Below, in pieces: positions 10,702 to 19,475 of a DNA stretch of 64,000 nucleotides (its first letter is position 1; every line of letters begins with the position of its first letter). Where the stretch lies: contig NZ_LMND01000001.1 in NCBI RefSeq assembly GCF_001423265.1, positions 250,128 to 314,127 on the forward strand, written 5' to 3'. The position numbers were made by a program, and so were the translations under genes. Origin of the DNA: Methylobacterium sp. Leaf108. Its GTDB lineage: Bacteria; Pseudomonadota; Alphaproteobacteria; Rhizobiales; Beijerinckiaceae. Below the pieces are notes generated by a model. The model did no database searches, was not told where the DNA came from, and saw nothing but the letters and a program-made list of their open reading frames with translations.

Positions 10702-11031
10702 CTACTTGGCCTCGCCGTTGCCGGGCAACTGGCCGGGCTTGATCACGGGCATGCCGCCCGGATCCTTCACCGGCGGCGCGACCGTCATGTCGGGGCTGAT
10801 GCCGGCCGGCGGCTTGATGACGCCGTCGCTCTTTTCGAGCTTGTCGCTCAAGGTCGAACCGGTGGCGTCGCCGGATTCGGGGCGGATCTTGTCGGGGATG
10901 GTCTGGTTCGGCGGCGGCAGGGCCGGGTCGGTGTCGCGACCCTTGAGGGGAGCGTCCGGGGACTGGGCAAAAGCCGCACTGCTGATCAGTCCGGCGAGAA
11001 GGAGCGTGGCGGTACGGGTCAGGCTCGGCAT
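10702..11031 (-). CDS. Small secreted Pro-rich protein, function unknown
   Basis: A 109-aa protein with a clear Sec signal peptide (MPSLTRTATLLLAGLISSAA, probable cleavage after FAQ) and a mature part of about 87 residues rich in Pro, Asp, Lys and Gly, without cysteines or recognisable domains. AGGTCC and GGAGG just before the ATG support the start. It follows the stand-alone secretin N-domain gene on the same strand (87 bases apart), and both are divergent from the Tad pilus genes. A role in that pilus or its outer-membrane assembly is a context-based guess only. The mature part may be disordered. Confidence 0.75.
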   Translation of the reverse strand: MPSLTRTATLLLAGLISSAAFAQSPDAPLKGRDTDPALPPPNQTIPDKIRPESGDATGSTLSDKLEKSDGVIKPPAGISPDMTVAPPVKDPGGMPVIKPGQLPGNGEAK

Positions 11032-11118
11032 GGGACCTCCAGGTCTTGGAGGAGGAAACCGCCGGTTGCCGACGAGGTTCCGATGCCCGCGAGCCCCGGC
11101 CGAGGGATCGGCGGGCCG

Positions 11119-11634
11119 CTACTTGCCGCCGCTGGTCGCCAGGTTGCGGCGGGTGTCGGCCTGGCCGCTGACCTCGCCGAAATACTTGGAGGAATCGCCG
11201 AGCTGGACCGAGGGCTGGCAGTTCGGCGTGCAGGAATAGGATTCGCGGTCGAGCCCGCGCTGCACCATCACCACCGAGGCCTGCGGGGCCTGCACGCTGA
11301 TGGTGGATTCGGCCAGCATCTCGCCGGTCCCGTCGAGGGCGATCAGGTTGGTGGCCCCGAAGCTCTTGCCGGTCAGGATCAGGACGCCGTTCTTCTGGAG
11401 CGACACGTCGGCGACCATGGGATTGCCGACGATGACGGTGCGGGTCTTCTCGGGCAGCCGCATCACCTTGGCGTTGTCGACCGTCACGGTGATCACCGCG
11501 GGAACGCCCTGAGCCGCGCCGTCCCGGATATCGGCCACCGCCGACAGCGCGATCGCCCCGGCCACGACGAGGGCCGCGCGCCACGCCCGGCGGGCGGGCG
11601 AGGGGCGGGAGGTGGTAGCGAGCCGATCGGACAT
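11119..11634 (-). CDS. Stand-alone pilus-assembly/secretin N-terminal domain protein
   Basis: A 171-aa exported protein starting at the ATG at 11634 (MSDRLATTSRPSPARRAWRA, then a hydrophobic stretch ending DGAAQ). The core (ITVTVDNAKVMRLPEKTRTV, IVGNPMVADVSLQKNGVLIL, TGKSFGATNLIALDGTGE) parallels the N-terminal domain of CpaC encoded at 14120. It matches the pilus assembly N-terminal family that precedes secretin domains (PF13629-like), but no secretin follows. The tail has two cysteines (YSCTPNC). It faces away from flp across 511 bases. It may be an accessory periplasmic partner of the CpaC secretin; that role is inferred. Confidence 0.8.
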   Translation of the reverse strand: MSDRLATTSRPSPARRAWRAALVVAGAIALSAVADIRDGAAQGVPAVITVTVDNAKVMRLPEKTRTVIVGNPMVADVSLQKNGVLILTGKSFGATNLIALDGTGEMLAESTISVQAPQASVVMVQRGLDRESYSCTPNCQPSVQLGDSSKYFGEVSGQADTRRNLATSGGK

Positions 11635-12145
11635 GGGAAACACGACTCTTGCGTCAGGAGGCGACGATCGGCCCAAGCGTGCCGGCGGCCGGATCGTCCG
11701 GGCCGGACGACCGAGACTGCTCTCGATCTCGCGGCGACCGGAACGACGGTGCCGGGCAAGAACATCATGGAAGAGTGAACGAACCGCTAAATCCGGCGCT
11801 GGCGGCGATCGGACGGCCCCGAGGGCGGTGGCGCGAGGACGACCGCACTTCATAAGTGTGCGTCGCAAAATCTCCCCCCGCGGCCCCATCGATCACGTGT
11901 TCGTGTAGCCGAACCTTGGCATGCACCCCCGCGGCGGGGTCGATAGTCTCGACCTAGCCTCCGACCCTGCGCCGCCAGGCGATTAAGCGCAATTTTACCA
12001 CAGAAACGTCCCTACCGGCCCGATCCCGTTTCGGTGACCGATTTAACCTAATCTCAAGGCGCTCCTGACAATCTGCACCTGTCACCGAATGAGCCGCGAC
12101 GGTCTTCGAGGACGCATCGTAGATCGTCAAACAAGGACGCACCCC
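11635..12145. other. 511-base gap between divergent pilus genes
   Basis: I see no convincing gene here. The part nearest flp (about 11,980-12,090) is less GC-rich than its surroundings, as expected for a promoter region, and contains GGTGACCGATT at about 12,034 with a related inverted GTCACCGAAT at about 12,081. This could be an operator pair, but no regulator can be named. The start of the 11,119 gene and of flp both lie at its edges, so it must carry divergent promoters. Confidence 0.5.
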
Positions 12146-12316
12146 ATGACCAGCATCTTCAAGCGCTTCGCTTCCGACGAGTCCGGCGCCACCGCCATCG
12201 AGTACGGCCTCATCGCCGCCCTCATCGCCGTCGTCGTGATCACCGCTCTGACCACCATCGGCACCAACCTGAACGCGACCTTCGTCAAGATCGGTTCGAA
12301 CATCAAGGGTTCGTAA
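12146..12316 (+). CDS. flp: Flp/Fap type IVb pilin
   Basis: A 56-aa pilin, the major subunit of the Tad pilus. It has a short basic leader and a processing region SGATAIEYGLIAALIAVVVI, containing the conserved Gly/Ala-x4-Glu-Tyr signature cut by the CpaA-type prepilin peptidase, then a hydrophobic helix and a short polar tail. The ATG at 12146 is used because AAGGAC lies upstream and because it gives the normal short leader; an in-frame upstream ATG at 12089 would add 19 unrelated residues. It heads the cpa/tad gene set and is followed by a hairpin. Confidence 0.95.
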   Translation: MTSIFKRFASDESGATAIEYGLIAALIAVVVITALTTIGTNLNATFVKIGSNIKGS

Positions 12317-12327
12317 GCCGGACATCC

Positions 12328-12350
12328 GACGATCGCTTCGTACGATCGTC
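12328..12350 (+). other. Hairpin just after flp
   Basis: GACGATCG at 12328-12335 pairs with CGATCGTC at 12343-12350 around a seven-base loop, about a dozen bases after the flp stop codon. No T-run follows. In pilus operons such a structure can stabilise the abundant pilin mRNA or partly stop read-through into the assembly genes; which applies here is inference. Confidence 0.55.
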
Positions 12351-12464
12351 CGGTCCTGGGGTGATGGAAGGGGCCAGGCGAGTGTCTGGTCCTTTCCTCG
12401 TTTCCGTTCTTCGTCTCCATGTCGCCCGATCCGTCGCCGACCTCCACGTCATGGGAAGACCGCC

Positions 12465-12971
12465 ATGGGCACGCTGGGACTCCTCGTCGTATTCCCGTTC
12501 CTGATGGCCTACGCGGCCTCCAGCGATCTCCTGACGATGACGATCCCCAACCGGGTGTCGCTCATCTTGCTTATCGGGTTCTTCGCCTTCGCGGCCGCCT
12601 GCGGCTTCACCTGGACCGAAGTCGGGCTGCACGTCGGTGCCGGCAGCCTGGTGCTCGCGGTCACCTTCACGCTGTTCGCCCTCGGCGTCATCGGCGGCGG
12701 CGATGCCAAGCTCGCGGCCGCCACCGCCCTCTGGCTCGGGTTCGACCACCTGGTCGATTATCTGATCGTGGCTTCGATCGCGGGGGGTGCCCTGACGCTG
12801 CTGCTCCTGGTGTCCCGCAGCTATCCGCTCCCCTTCATCGCCGGCCGTCTTCCCTTCGTCCTGCACCTCCACGACCGCAAGACCGGCGTTCCCTACGGCA
12901 TCGCCCTGGCGGCATCGGCCCTGGTGGTGCTTCCCGAGACATTAGTCTGGTCGCGCGCCCTCGCCGCGTGA
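12465..12971 (+). CDS. cpaA: Prepilin peptidase CpaA/TadV
   Basis: A 168-aa polytopic membrane aspartyl peptidase (A24 family, short form without the methylase domain). The two catalytic aspartates are seen in AASSDLLTMTIPNRVS near residue 21 and in GVIGGGDAKLAAAT near residue 79. Around these are about five to six hydrophobic helices. It removes the leader of the Flp pilin. The start ATG at 12465 gives a hydrophobic N terminus directly. It follows flp by 148 bases and is separated from cpaB by 287 bases, so it may or may not share a transcript with the rest. Confidence 0.94.
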   Translation: MGTLGLLVVFPFLMAYAASSDLLTMTIPNRVSLILLIGFFAFAAACGFTWTEVGLHVGAGSLVLAVTFTLFALGVIGGGDAKLAAATALWLGFDHLVDYLIVASIAGGALTLLLLVSRSYPLPFIAGRLPFVLHLHDRKTGVPYGIALAASALVVLPETLVWSRALAA

Positions 12972-13258
12972 AACCATCGGTCCGGCCGCTGGCCGGGCGT
13001 GACCGTGCACCGCCCCTCCCGCGGTGATCCGGCATCCCCTGCGCGACGTCGACATCCGCATTGCGACGCCGTCGACGCGATGTCGTCCACGTCCGCTCGA
13101 CGGATCGCGTCCGCGCACGGGATCGGCCGGGGCCCGGTGTCAAGTCGGCATCGAAGACCCAGCAGGGATCCTACCAAGTGTTAACCGTAATTTGAGGATT
13201 CCCGGAGCATCGTCCTGATCGGCGGCGAGTGGTCGCCCTAGCAGGTTGAAGCCCGGCA

Positions 13259-14065
13259 ATGAAACCAGCGCGCCTTGCCGTCCTCGGGATTGCCCTCGCC
13301 ACGGGTGGCGCTGCCGCTTACCTCATGAGCGGTGGCGAAGCGCCCGCGCCGCAACCCATCGCCTCGGCCCCCCCGCCGCCCAGCATGCCCGTGGTCGAGG
13401 TCCTCGTGGCCGCCGCCGAGCTGCCGATGGGGCAGACCATCCGGCCGGCCGACCTGCGCTGGCAGGCCTGGCCGGAGCAGGGCGTGACCGCCGGCTACAT
13501 CACCCGCACCGCCTCGCCCAAGGGCCTCGAGGAGATCGCCGGATCGGTGGTGCGCACCGCCTTCCTTCCCGGCGAGCCGGTGCGACCACAGAAGCTGGCG
13601 CGGTCCGACGGCGGCTTCATGGCCGCGATCCTGCCCGCGGGCATGCGCGCCGTCGCCGTGGTGATCGACACGCGCGGGTCGAGCTCGGCCGGCGGCTTCA
13701 TCCTCCCCAACGACCATGTCGACCTCATCCGCACCTTCCGCGAGGAGGAACCCGGCAATTCCGGCGACGGCCAGGTCTCCGAGACCCTGCTGACCGACGT
13801 GCGGGTTCTGGCCATCGGCCAGATCGTCCAGGAGAAGAACGGCGCCACCGTCGTCACCGGCGAGACCGCGACCCTCGCCCTGACGCCCGCCCAGGCGGAA
13901 CTCGTCACCCTGGCGCAGAAGGTCGGCTCCCTGTCCCTGTCGCTGCGCAGCCTCGTCGACTCCGGTCGAACCACGACGGAGGCCGAGGCGCCGGTCGAGA
14001 CGCGCTCCGACGCGGCCCTCACGGTGGTGCGCTTCGGCGTCTCGAAACAGCAATCGCGGCGCTGA
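13259..14065 (+). CDS. cpaB: Tad pilus assembly protein CpaB (RcpC)
   Basis: A 268-aa protein with an N-terminal signal or anchor (MKPARLAVLGIALATGGAAA) and an SAF-type domain around residues 45-115 (VLVAAAELPMGQTIRPADLR). A C-terminal Flp-assembly domain follows (AAILPAGMRAVAVVIDTRGS; later GETATLALTPAQAELVTLAQ). CpaB is a periplasmic component thought to connect the CpaC secretin to the inner-membrane machinery. The length is typical. It is followed within three bases by the repeat-rich start region of cpaC, consistent with an operon. Confidence 0.92.
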   Translation: MKPARLAVLGIALATGGAAAYLMSGGEAPAPQPIASAPPPPSMPVVEVLVAAAELPMGQTIRPADLRWQAWPEQGVTAGYITRTASPKGLEEIAGSVVRTAFLPGEPVRPQKLARSDGGFMAAILPAGMRAVAVVIDTRGSSSAGGFILPNDHVDLIRTFREEEPGNSGDGQVSETLLTDVRVLAIGQIVQEKNGATVVTGETATLALTPAQAELVTLAQKVGSLSLSLRSLVDSGRTTTEAEAPVETRSDAALTVVRFGVSKQQSRR

Positions 14066-14067
14066 GC

Positions 14068-14103
14068 CATGTCTCACCGAAACGTCATGTCTCGCCGAAA
14101 CGT
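14068..14103 (+). repeat. 18-bp tandem duplication at the cpaC start
   Basis: CATGTCTCACCGAAACGT (14068-14085) is repeated with one mismatch at 14086-14103. Each copy carries an in-frame ATG upstream of the start I prefer at 14120. Confidence 0.9.
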
Positions 14104-14119
14104 CACGAAGGATTCGTCG

Positions 14120-15670
14120 ATGACCAGCAGATCCCGTGGCCCGTCGCAGCGCGATTCCCGCGCCCCAGTCGTCATCGGCCGCGTCGCGACGGGTCACGCC
14201 CTCGTCGCGGCCGTCGCCCTGGCCGGGGCCATCGCGGCAGCCGGCCCGGCACTGGCGCGCCCCGCCGGGGTGCTCACCGCCGCACCGGTCCTCGACGTCG
14301 GCAGCGACGAATCCGCCACCTCGCGCAAGCTCGACCTGACCATCGGACGCTCACTGATCATCGATCTGCCGCGGGACGCCAAGGAGGTGTTCGTCGCCAA
14401 CCCGAAGGTCGCCAACGCGGTGGTCCGCTCCACCCGCAAGGTGTTCATCATCGGGATGGAGAACGGCGCCACCTCGATCTTCATCATGGACGCCGAGGGG
14501 CGCCAGATCACCGCCCTCGACGTCACCGTGGCGCGCGACCTCAACGTGCTGCGCCAGACCCTCAACCAGAGCATCGCCGGTGCCCGCTTCGACGTGCGCG
14601 CCGCCGGCGACTCGATCCTGCTCACGGGCACGGTCAACTCGGCGGCGGAGGCCGCCCAGGCCCTCGACATCGCCAACGCCTTCGTCGGCCTCGGCGCCGG
14701 CGGGGGAGCGGGGGGCCTGCGCGGCACGGTCGTCAACAACCTCACCATCCGCGGCAAGGACCAGGTGATGTTGCGCGTCACCGTGGTCGAGGTTTCGCGC
14801 ACGGTGCTCAAGCAGTTCGGCATCAACGTCAGCGGCAGCTGGTCGGGCCTGCGCCTGGCCAACACCGCGCCGCTGGGCATCAACGGCGGCCGGTTTCCGG
14901 CCGGCAACCGGATCGGCGGCGTGATCGGCGCCACCGACGCGTTGGGAAACCTCACCGGGAACGGCATCTCCGCGACGCTGCAGGCGTTCGAGCAGGCCGG
15001 CGTCTCGCGCATCCTGGCCGAGCCGACCCTGACGGCGATCTCCGGCGAGGCGGCCAAGTTCACGGCCGGCGGCCAGCTGCCGGTGCCCGGCGCCCTCGCC
15101 TGCTCGGCGTCGACCACCGGCGTCCAGAGCTGCCAGCCCAGCATCACCTTCAAGCCCTACGGCGTCAGCCTCAGCTTCACCCCGGTGGTGCTGGCCGACA
15201 ACCGCATCTCGATCCGCGTCGGGACCGACGTCACCGAGATCGACCAGCAGAACACCCTCAACATCAACTTCAGCGGCACGACGACCGCGGTGCCCGGCTT
15301 CACCGTGCGCAGTTCGGAGACGACGATCGAGCTCGCCTCCGGCGCCACGATGATGACCGCCGGCCTGATCCAGCAGAAGAACAGGGCGGCCATCACCGGC
15401 CTGCCCGGCCTCATCAACCTGCCGATCCTGGGCGCCCTGTTCCGCTCGCGCGACTACCAGCGCGACGAGACCGAACTGATGATCATGGTGACGCCCTACA
15501 TCGCCAAGCCGATGGAGGCCAAGCAGGTGGCGCGCCCCGACGACGGGTTCGTCGATGCCTCCGACAGCCAGGCGATCCTGCTCGGGCGCGTCAACCGCCT
15601 CTACGGCGGCGCGGGCGCCGCGCCGCTCGGCCCGACCTATCGCGGCCGGGTCGGCTTCATCACGGACTGA
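14120..15670 (+). CDS. cpaC: Tad pilus secretin CpaC (RcpA)
   Basis: A protein of about 516 aa that forms the outer-membrane pore for the Flp pilus. After a signal sequence (hydrophobic around residues 20-45, ending PALARPAG) comes the pilus-assembly N-terminal domain (LTIGRSLIIDLPRDAKEVF), a BON-like segment (RFDVRAAGDSILLTGTVNSA) and the secretin domain (VMLRVTVVEVSRTVLKQFGI; ILAEPTLTAISGEAAKF; VPGFTVRSSETTIELASGAT). In-frame ATGs also occur at 14069 and 14087, within an 18-bp duplication; the ATG at 14120 has GAAGGA at a better distance and gives a more normal signal peptide, but the start is not certain. Confidence 0.94.
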   Translation: MTSRSRGPSQRDSRAPVVIGRVATGHALVAAVALAGAIAAAGPALARPAGVLTAAPVLDVGSDESATSRKLDLTIGRSLIIDLPRDAKEVFVANPKVANAVVRSTRKVFIIGMENGATSIFIMDAEGRQITALDVTVARDLNVLRQTLNQSIAGARFDVRAAGDSILLTGTVNSAAEAAQALDIANAFVGLGAGGGAGGLRGTVVNNLTIRGKDQVMLRVTVVEVSRTVLKQFGINVSGSWSGLRLANTAPLGINGGRFPAGNRIGGVIGATDALGNLTGNGISATLQAFEQAGVSRILAEPTLTAISGEAAKFTAGGQLPVPGALACSASTTGVQSCQPSITFKPYGVSLSFTPVVLADNRISIRVGTDVTEIDQQNTLNINFSGTTTAVPGFTVRSSETTIELASGATMMTAGLIQQKNRAAITGLPGLINLPILGALFRSRDYQRDETELMIMVTPYIAKPMEAKQVARPDDGFVDASDSQAILLGRVNRLYGGAGAAPLGPTYRGRVGFITD

Positions 15671-15744
15671 CGGCGGCCCCGTCCGGCTCCAGGCCCAGCG
15701 CGGCCATCCCCGTCAACGCTCCGGCGCCACCAGGATCTCGACCG

Positions 15745-16479
15745 ATGACCTCGAAACCCGTCAAGACCGCGTTCGTCCTCACGGCCCTCGTGGCCCTGCC
15801 CGGTCTGCTGGGCGCCTGCCGCTCGGAGCGGGTGATCACCACCGGCTCGGTCGCGCCGGCGGACTACCGGGCACGCCATCCGATCGTGCTCACCGACAAC
15901 CAGCGCAGCCTCGACGTCTTCGTGACGGGCACCGGCCATCTCGACCCGCGCCAGACGGCGGACCTCGACGCCTTCGTCCTCGAATTCCGCCGCTTCGGCC
16001 GCGGCGTCCTCGTCCTCGACATGCCCCGCGGCGTATCGCCGGCGGTGGGCGCGGGAGTCGAGCGCACCGCGGCGTCGATCCGCCGGGTGGCGGCCGAGGG
16101 CGGGGTGCCCCCGCGCCAGATCGTGGTCGAGAACTACGCGGTGGCCAACCCCGCGCTGTCGGCGCCGGTGCGGGTGAGCTTCCAGCGGATGGAGGCCAAG
16201 GTCGCCAGCCAGTGCGGCACCTGGCCGGGCGACCTCGGCGTCAGCGATCCCGTCACCAGCAACCGCAACGAGCCGTCCTGGAACTTCGGCTGCGCGTCCC
16301 AGACGAACTTCGCCGCCCAGGTCGCCGACCCGGTCGACCTCGTGCGCGGCCGCCCGGAGGGTCCGGTCGACTCCGTCCGGCGCACCCTGGACATCGGAAA
16401 ACTGCGCCAAGGCAAGGATCCGTCAACCAGATGGAATCAAGATGGGCAGACGAGCGTGAAGTCGCAGGTCGGCAACTGA
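15745..16479 (+). CDS. cpaD: Tad pilus lipoprotein CpaD
   Basis: A 244-aa protein from the ATG at 15745 with a lipoprotein signal peptide (FVLTALVALPGLLGACRSE; lipobox LGAC, lipidated Cys near residue 27). The mature part matches the CpaD pilus-biogenesis family: LTDNQRSLDVFVTGTGHLDP, then Arg-rich FRRFGRGVLVLDMPRG, and the late CGTWPGDLGVSDPVTSNRNE with NFGCASQTNFAAQVADP. CpaD is needed for correct localisation of the secretin. It lies 74 bases after cpaC and 80 bases before cpaE. The reading frame is open far upstream, but those upstream codons are a shadow of cpaB/cpaC. Confidence 0.92.
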   Translation: MTSKPVKTAFVLTALVALPGLLGACRSERVITTGSVAPADYRARHPIVLTDNQRSLDVFVTGTGHLDPRQTADLDAFVLEFRRFGRGVLVLDMPRGVSPAVGAGVERTAASIRRVAAEGGVPPRQIVVENYAVANPALSAPVRVSFQRMEAKVASQCGTWPGDLGVSDPVTSNRNEPSWNFGCASQTNFAAQVADPVDLVRGRPEGPVDSVRRTLDIGKLRQGKDPSTRWNQDGQTSVKSQVGN

Positions 16480-16559
16480 GCGAGACGCGGGTCGCGCATG
16501 TCGGGACCACCGCGAGCCTCGCCGTCTTCACCGCGGCAACCTGAACCGGATCACCGACC

Positions 16560-17804
16560 ATGGCGGACCTGCACGAGACATCCGAGCGCCTGATCGCACC
16601 GGTGCCACGCATCACGATCCAGGCCTTCTGCGAGACCCAGGACGCGGCGGGCATGATCGAGGCCGCCTGCCTCGACAGGCGCATGCAGAAGGCCCACGTC
16701 AAGGTGCAGATGGGTGGCGGGCCGGCCGCGGTGGAAGCCTACCGCCACGCCCCCACCCCGAACGTCATCATCATCGAGACGCAAGGGGCCAAGTCGCGCC
16801 CCCTCGAATGCCTCGATTCCCTGGCCGAGGTCTGCGACGAGGGCACCAAGGTCATCGTCATCGGCCACGTCAACGACGTGCAGCTCTACCGCCAGTTCCT
16901 GCAGCGGGGGGTGAGCGAATACCTGATGGCGCCCGTCGACCCGATCACCCTGATCCAGTCGATCTCGGACCTGTTCACGGCGCCCGGCGCCAAGCCCGTG
17001 GGCCGCACCATCGCGGTGGTGGGAGCCAAGGGCGGCGTCGGCTCCTCGACCATCGCCCACAACCTCGCCTGGACCATCGCCCGCGGCCACGGCACCGCCA
17101 CGGTGATCGCCGACCTCGACATCGCCTTCGGGACCGCGGGCCTCAACTTCAACCAGGACCCGCCCCAGGGCATCGCAGAGGCGGTGTTCGCGCCCGAGCG
17201 CCTCGACGGCAACCTCCTCGACCGCCTGCTCTCGAAATGCAGCGACAACCTCAGCCTGCTCTCGGCGCCCGCGATCCTCGACCGCACCACCGACCTGTCC
17301 GAGCCGGCCTTCGACAACCTCGTCGATCTGCTGCGCGCGGCGGTGCCCTGCATCATCCTCGACGTCCCCCACCAATGGTCGGCCTGGACGCGGCGGCTGC
17401 TGATCGCCGCGGACGAGATCGTCATCGTGGCGGCTCCCGAGCTCGCCTCCCTGCGCAACGCCAAGAACCTGCTGACCCTGCTCCAGCAGAACCGCCCCAA
17501 CGACGCGCGCCCGCGCATCGTCCTCAACGGCGTCGGCGTGCCCAAGCGCCCCGAGATCGGCGCGGCCGACTTCGCCAAGGCCCTCGATGCGCCGCTCACG
17601 GCCAGCATCCCCTTCGATCCGGCCCTGTTCGGCACGGCCGCCAACAACGGCCAGATGATCGCCGAGATCCAGCCCGGCGCGAAGGCGTCGGAGGTCTATG
17701 CCGACCTCGCCGCCAAGCTCACCGGCCGTCCCGAGGTCAAGCGCGGCCGGGCGAACCTGCTCGAGCCGTTCCTGGCCAAGATCGCCCGGCGCAAGGCCTC
17801 GTGA
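16560..17804 (+). CDS. cpaE: Tad pilus polar localisation ATPase CpaE (TadZ)
   Basis: A 414-aa protein with an N-terminal receiver-like domain (about residues 18-135; NVIIIETQGAKSRPLECLDS and YLMAPVDPITLIQSI) and a MinD/ParA-like ATPase domain. The deviant Walker A is AVVGAKGGVGSSTIAHNLAW near residue 158. It contains VIADLDIAFGTAGLNF and the later ILDVPHQW strand. CpaE/TadZ places the pilus machine, usually at a cell pole. The N-terminal domain lacks a full set of phosphoacceptor residues I can recognise, as is usual for TadZ. The start ATG follows a short leader without a strong ribosome-binding site. Confidence 0.93.
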   Translation: MADLHETSERLIAPVPRITIQAFCETQDAAGMIEAACLDRRMQKAHVKVQMGGGPAAVEAYRHAPTPNVIIIETQGAKSRPLECLDSLAEVCDEGTKVIVIGHVNDVQLYRQFLQRGVSEYLMAPVDPITLIQSISDLFTAPGAKPVGRTIAVVGAKGGVGSSTIAHNLAWTIARGHGTATVIADLDIAFGTAGLNFNQDPPQGIAEAVFAPERLDGNLLDRLLSKCSDNLSLLSAPAILDRTTDLSEPAFDNLVDLLRAAVPCIILDVPHQWSAWTRRLLIAADEIVIVAAPELASLRNAKNLLTLLQQNRPNDARPRIVLNGVGVPKRPEIGAADFAKALDAPLTASIPFDPALFGTAANNGQMIAEIQPGAKASEVYADLAAKLTGRPEVKRGRANLLEPFLAKIARRKAS

Positions 17805-17880
17805 TGCCCGCGGTCGTCGATCCCGCGATGCCACGGCGTCGCGCCCGGGGCACACCCAACGGCGCGAAGCCGGCATCCCG

Positions 17881-17916
17881 CATCACGATGACCGCCCGTA
17901 TCACGATGACCGCCGA
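17881..17916 (+). repeat. 18-bp imperfect tandem duplication upstream of cpaF
   Basis: CATCACGATGACCGCCCG (17881-17898) and TATCACGATGACCGCCGA (17899-17916) agree at 15 of 18 positions. They lie in the gap between cpaE and cpaF, ending 11 bases before the cpaF ATG. Confidence 0.85.
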
Positions 17917-17927
17917 GGTTTGCCGTC

Positions 17928-19427
17928 ATGTTCGGTAGGAGAAACGGCGCGGCCGCCGCGCAGGCCCCAGCGCCGGGCCCGGCCCGCACGCAGGTGCCGG
18001 TGTCCGTGCGCGAGGAGAAGCCCCAGCCGGCGCAGCGCCAGGACGTGACGCGCCCGGACGGGTCCCGACAGGACGGCGCGCGTCACGAATCCTCGCGTCG
18101 GCCCGAGCCGGTCGCGGTGCAGGAGGCGCAGAAGTCCGAGGACTACTACCGCACCAAGAGCATGATCTTCGGGGCGCTGATCGAAGCGATCGATCTCGCC
18201 CAGCTCTCGCGCCTGGACGCCGAGACCGCCCGCGAGGAAATCCGCGACATCGTCTCGGAGATCATCGGCCTCAAGAACATCGTCCTCTCGATCGCCGAGC
18301 AGGAGGAACTGCTCGACGACATCTGCAACGACGTCCTCGGCTACGGCCCCCTCGAGCCGCTGCTGGCCCGCGACGACATCGCCGACATCATGGTCAACGG
18401 CGCCAACCGCGCCTTCATCGAAGTCGGCGGCAAGATCCAGCTCACCAACGTGCGCTTCCGCGACAACCAGCAGCTGATGAACATCTGTCAGCGCATCGTC
18501 AGCCAGGTCGGCCGGCGCGTCGACGAATCCTCGCCGATCTGCGACGCGCGCCTGCCGGACGGATCGCGCGTCAACATCATCGCCCCGCCGCTGGCCCTCG
18601 ACGGGCCGATCCTCACCATCCGTAAGTTCAAGAAGGACAAGCTGACCCTCGACCAGCTGGTGAAGTTCGGCGCGATCTCGCCGGAGGGCGCCAAGATCCT
18701 CCAGATCATCGGCCGGGTACGCTGCAACGTCGTGATCTCCGGCGGCACCGGCTCAGGCAAGACGACGCTCCTGAACTGCCTCACCCGCTACATCGACGAG
18801 GACGAGCGCATCATCACCTGCGAGGACGCGGCGGAGCTGCAGCTGCAGCAGTCCCACGTCGTGCGCCTCGAGACCCGCCCGGCCAACATGGAGGGCTCGG
18901 GCCAGGTCACCATGCGCGACCTCGTCAAGAACTGCCTGCGCATGCGGCCCGAACGCATCATCGTCGGCGAGGTGCGCGGACCCGAGGCCTTCGATCTGCT
19001 CCAGGCGATGAACACCGGCCACGACGGCTCGATGGGGACGCTCCACGCAAACTCCCCGCGCGAGGCCCTGGCGCGTATCGAATCGATGATCACCATGGGT
19101 GGCTTCACGCTGCCCTCGCGCACCCTGCGCGAGATGATCTGCGGCTCGATCGACGTGATCGTGCAGGCGACGCGCCTGCGGGACGGCTCGCGCCGCATCA
19201 CGCACATCACCGAGGTGATGGGCATGGAAGGCGACGTGATCATCACCCAGGACCTGTTCGTCTACGACATCAGGGGCGAGGACGCGAACGGACGCCTGAT
19301 CGGACGGCACCGCTCCACCGGCATCGGCCGCCCGCGCTTCTGGGAGCGCGCCCGCTACTACGGCGAGGACCAGGCGCTCGCCGCCGCCCTCGACGCCGCC
19401 GCCGCCCTCGACGGAGATCCGATGTGA
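17928..19427 (+). CDS. cpaF: Tad pilus secretion ATPase CpaF (TadA)
   Basis: A 499-aa hexameric ATPase of the type II/IV secretion superfamily. A charged, probably disordered N terminus of about 70 residues precedes the N-terminal domain ([39 protein letters not shown]). Walker A is [19 protein letters not shown] near residue 275. The Asp/His box and Walker B region include [20 protein letters not shown] and [20 protein letters not shown]. The conserved [20 protein letters not shown] follows. It powers extension, and in Caulobacter also retraction, of the Flp pilus, acting on the TadB/TadC platform encoded just downstream. Confidence 0.96.
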   Translation: MFGRRNGAAAAQAPAPGPARTQVPVSVREEKPQPAQRQDVTRPDGSRQDGARHESSRRPEPVAVQEAQKSEDYYRTKSMIFGALIEAIDLAQLSRLDAETAREEIRDIVSEIIGLKNIVLSIAEQEELLDDICNDVLGYGPLEPLLARDDIADIMVNGANRAFIEVGGKIQLTNVRFRDNQQLMNICQRIVSQVGRRVDESSPICDARLPDGSRVNIIAPPLALDGPILTIRKFKKDKLTLDQLVKFGAISPEGAKILQIIGRVRCNVVISGGTGSGKTTLLNCLTRYIDEDERIITCEDAAELQLQQSHVVRLETRPANMEGSGQVTMRDLVKNCLRMRPERIIVGEVRGPEAFDLLQAMNTGHDGSMGTLHANSPREALARIESMITMGGFTLPSRTLREMICGSIDVIVQATRLRDGSRRITHITEVMGMEGDVIITQDLFVYDIRGEDANGRLIGRHRSTGIGRPRFWERARYYGEDQALAAALDAAAALDGDPM

Positions 19428-19447
19428 CCCGCGATGGTCCGCCCGAC

Positions 19448-19475
19448 ATGAGTTCCCTGCCGTGAGAACCCTGCC
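19448..19475 (+). repeat. 14-bp tandem duplication immediately before tadB
   Basis: ATGAGTTCCCTGCC (19448-19461) is followed by GTGAGAACCCTGCC (19462-19475) and then the tadB ATG at 19476. Thus three possible start codons occur at 14-base intervals, each in a different frame. Confidence 0.9.

Noticed and set aside
11886..11905. CACGTG near 11,894 as a second parS site
   Set aside because: Only the central six bases agree; the flanks do not match TGTTN or GAAACA.
11908..11935. TTGGCATGCACCCCCGC as a sigma54 promoter upstream of flp
   Set aside because: The TGGCA half is present, but the required GC at the -12 element is not at the correct spacing in a TTGC context.
13246..16479. 1077-codon plus-strand frame spanning cpaB-cpaD
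   Set aside because: Only its last 245 codons (from 15745) are a real gene, cpaD; the rest is an out-of-frame shadow of cpaB and cpaC with Arg/Pro-rich low complexity.
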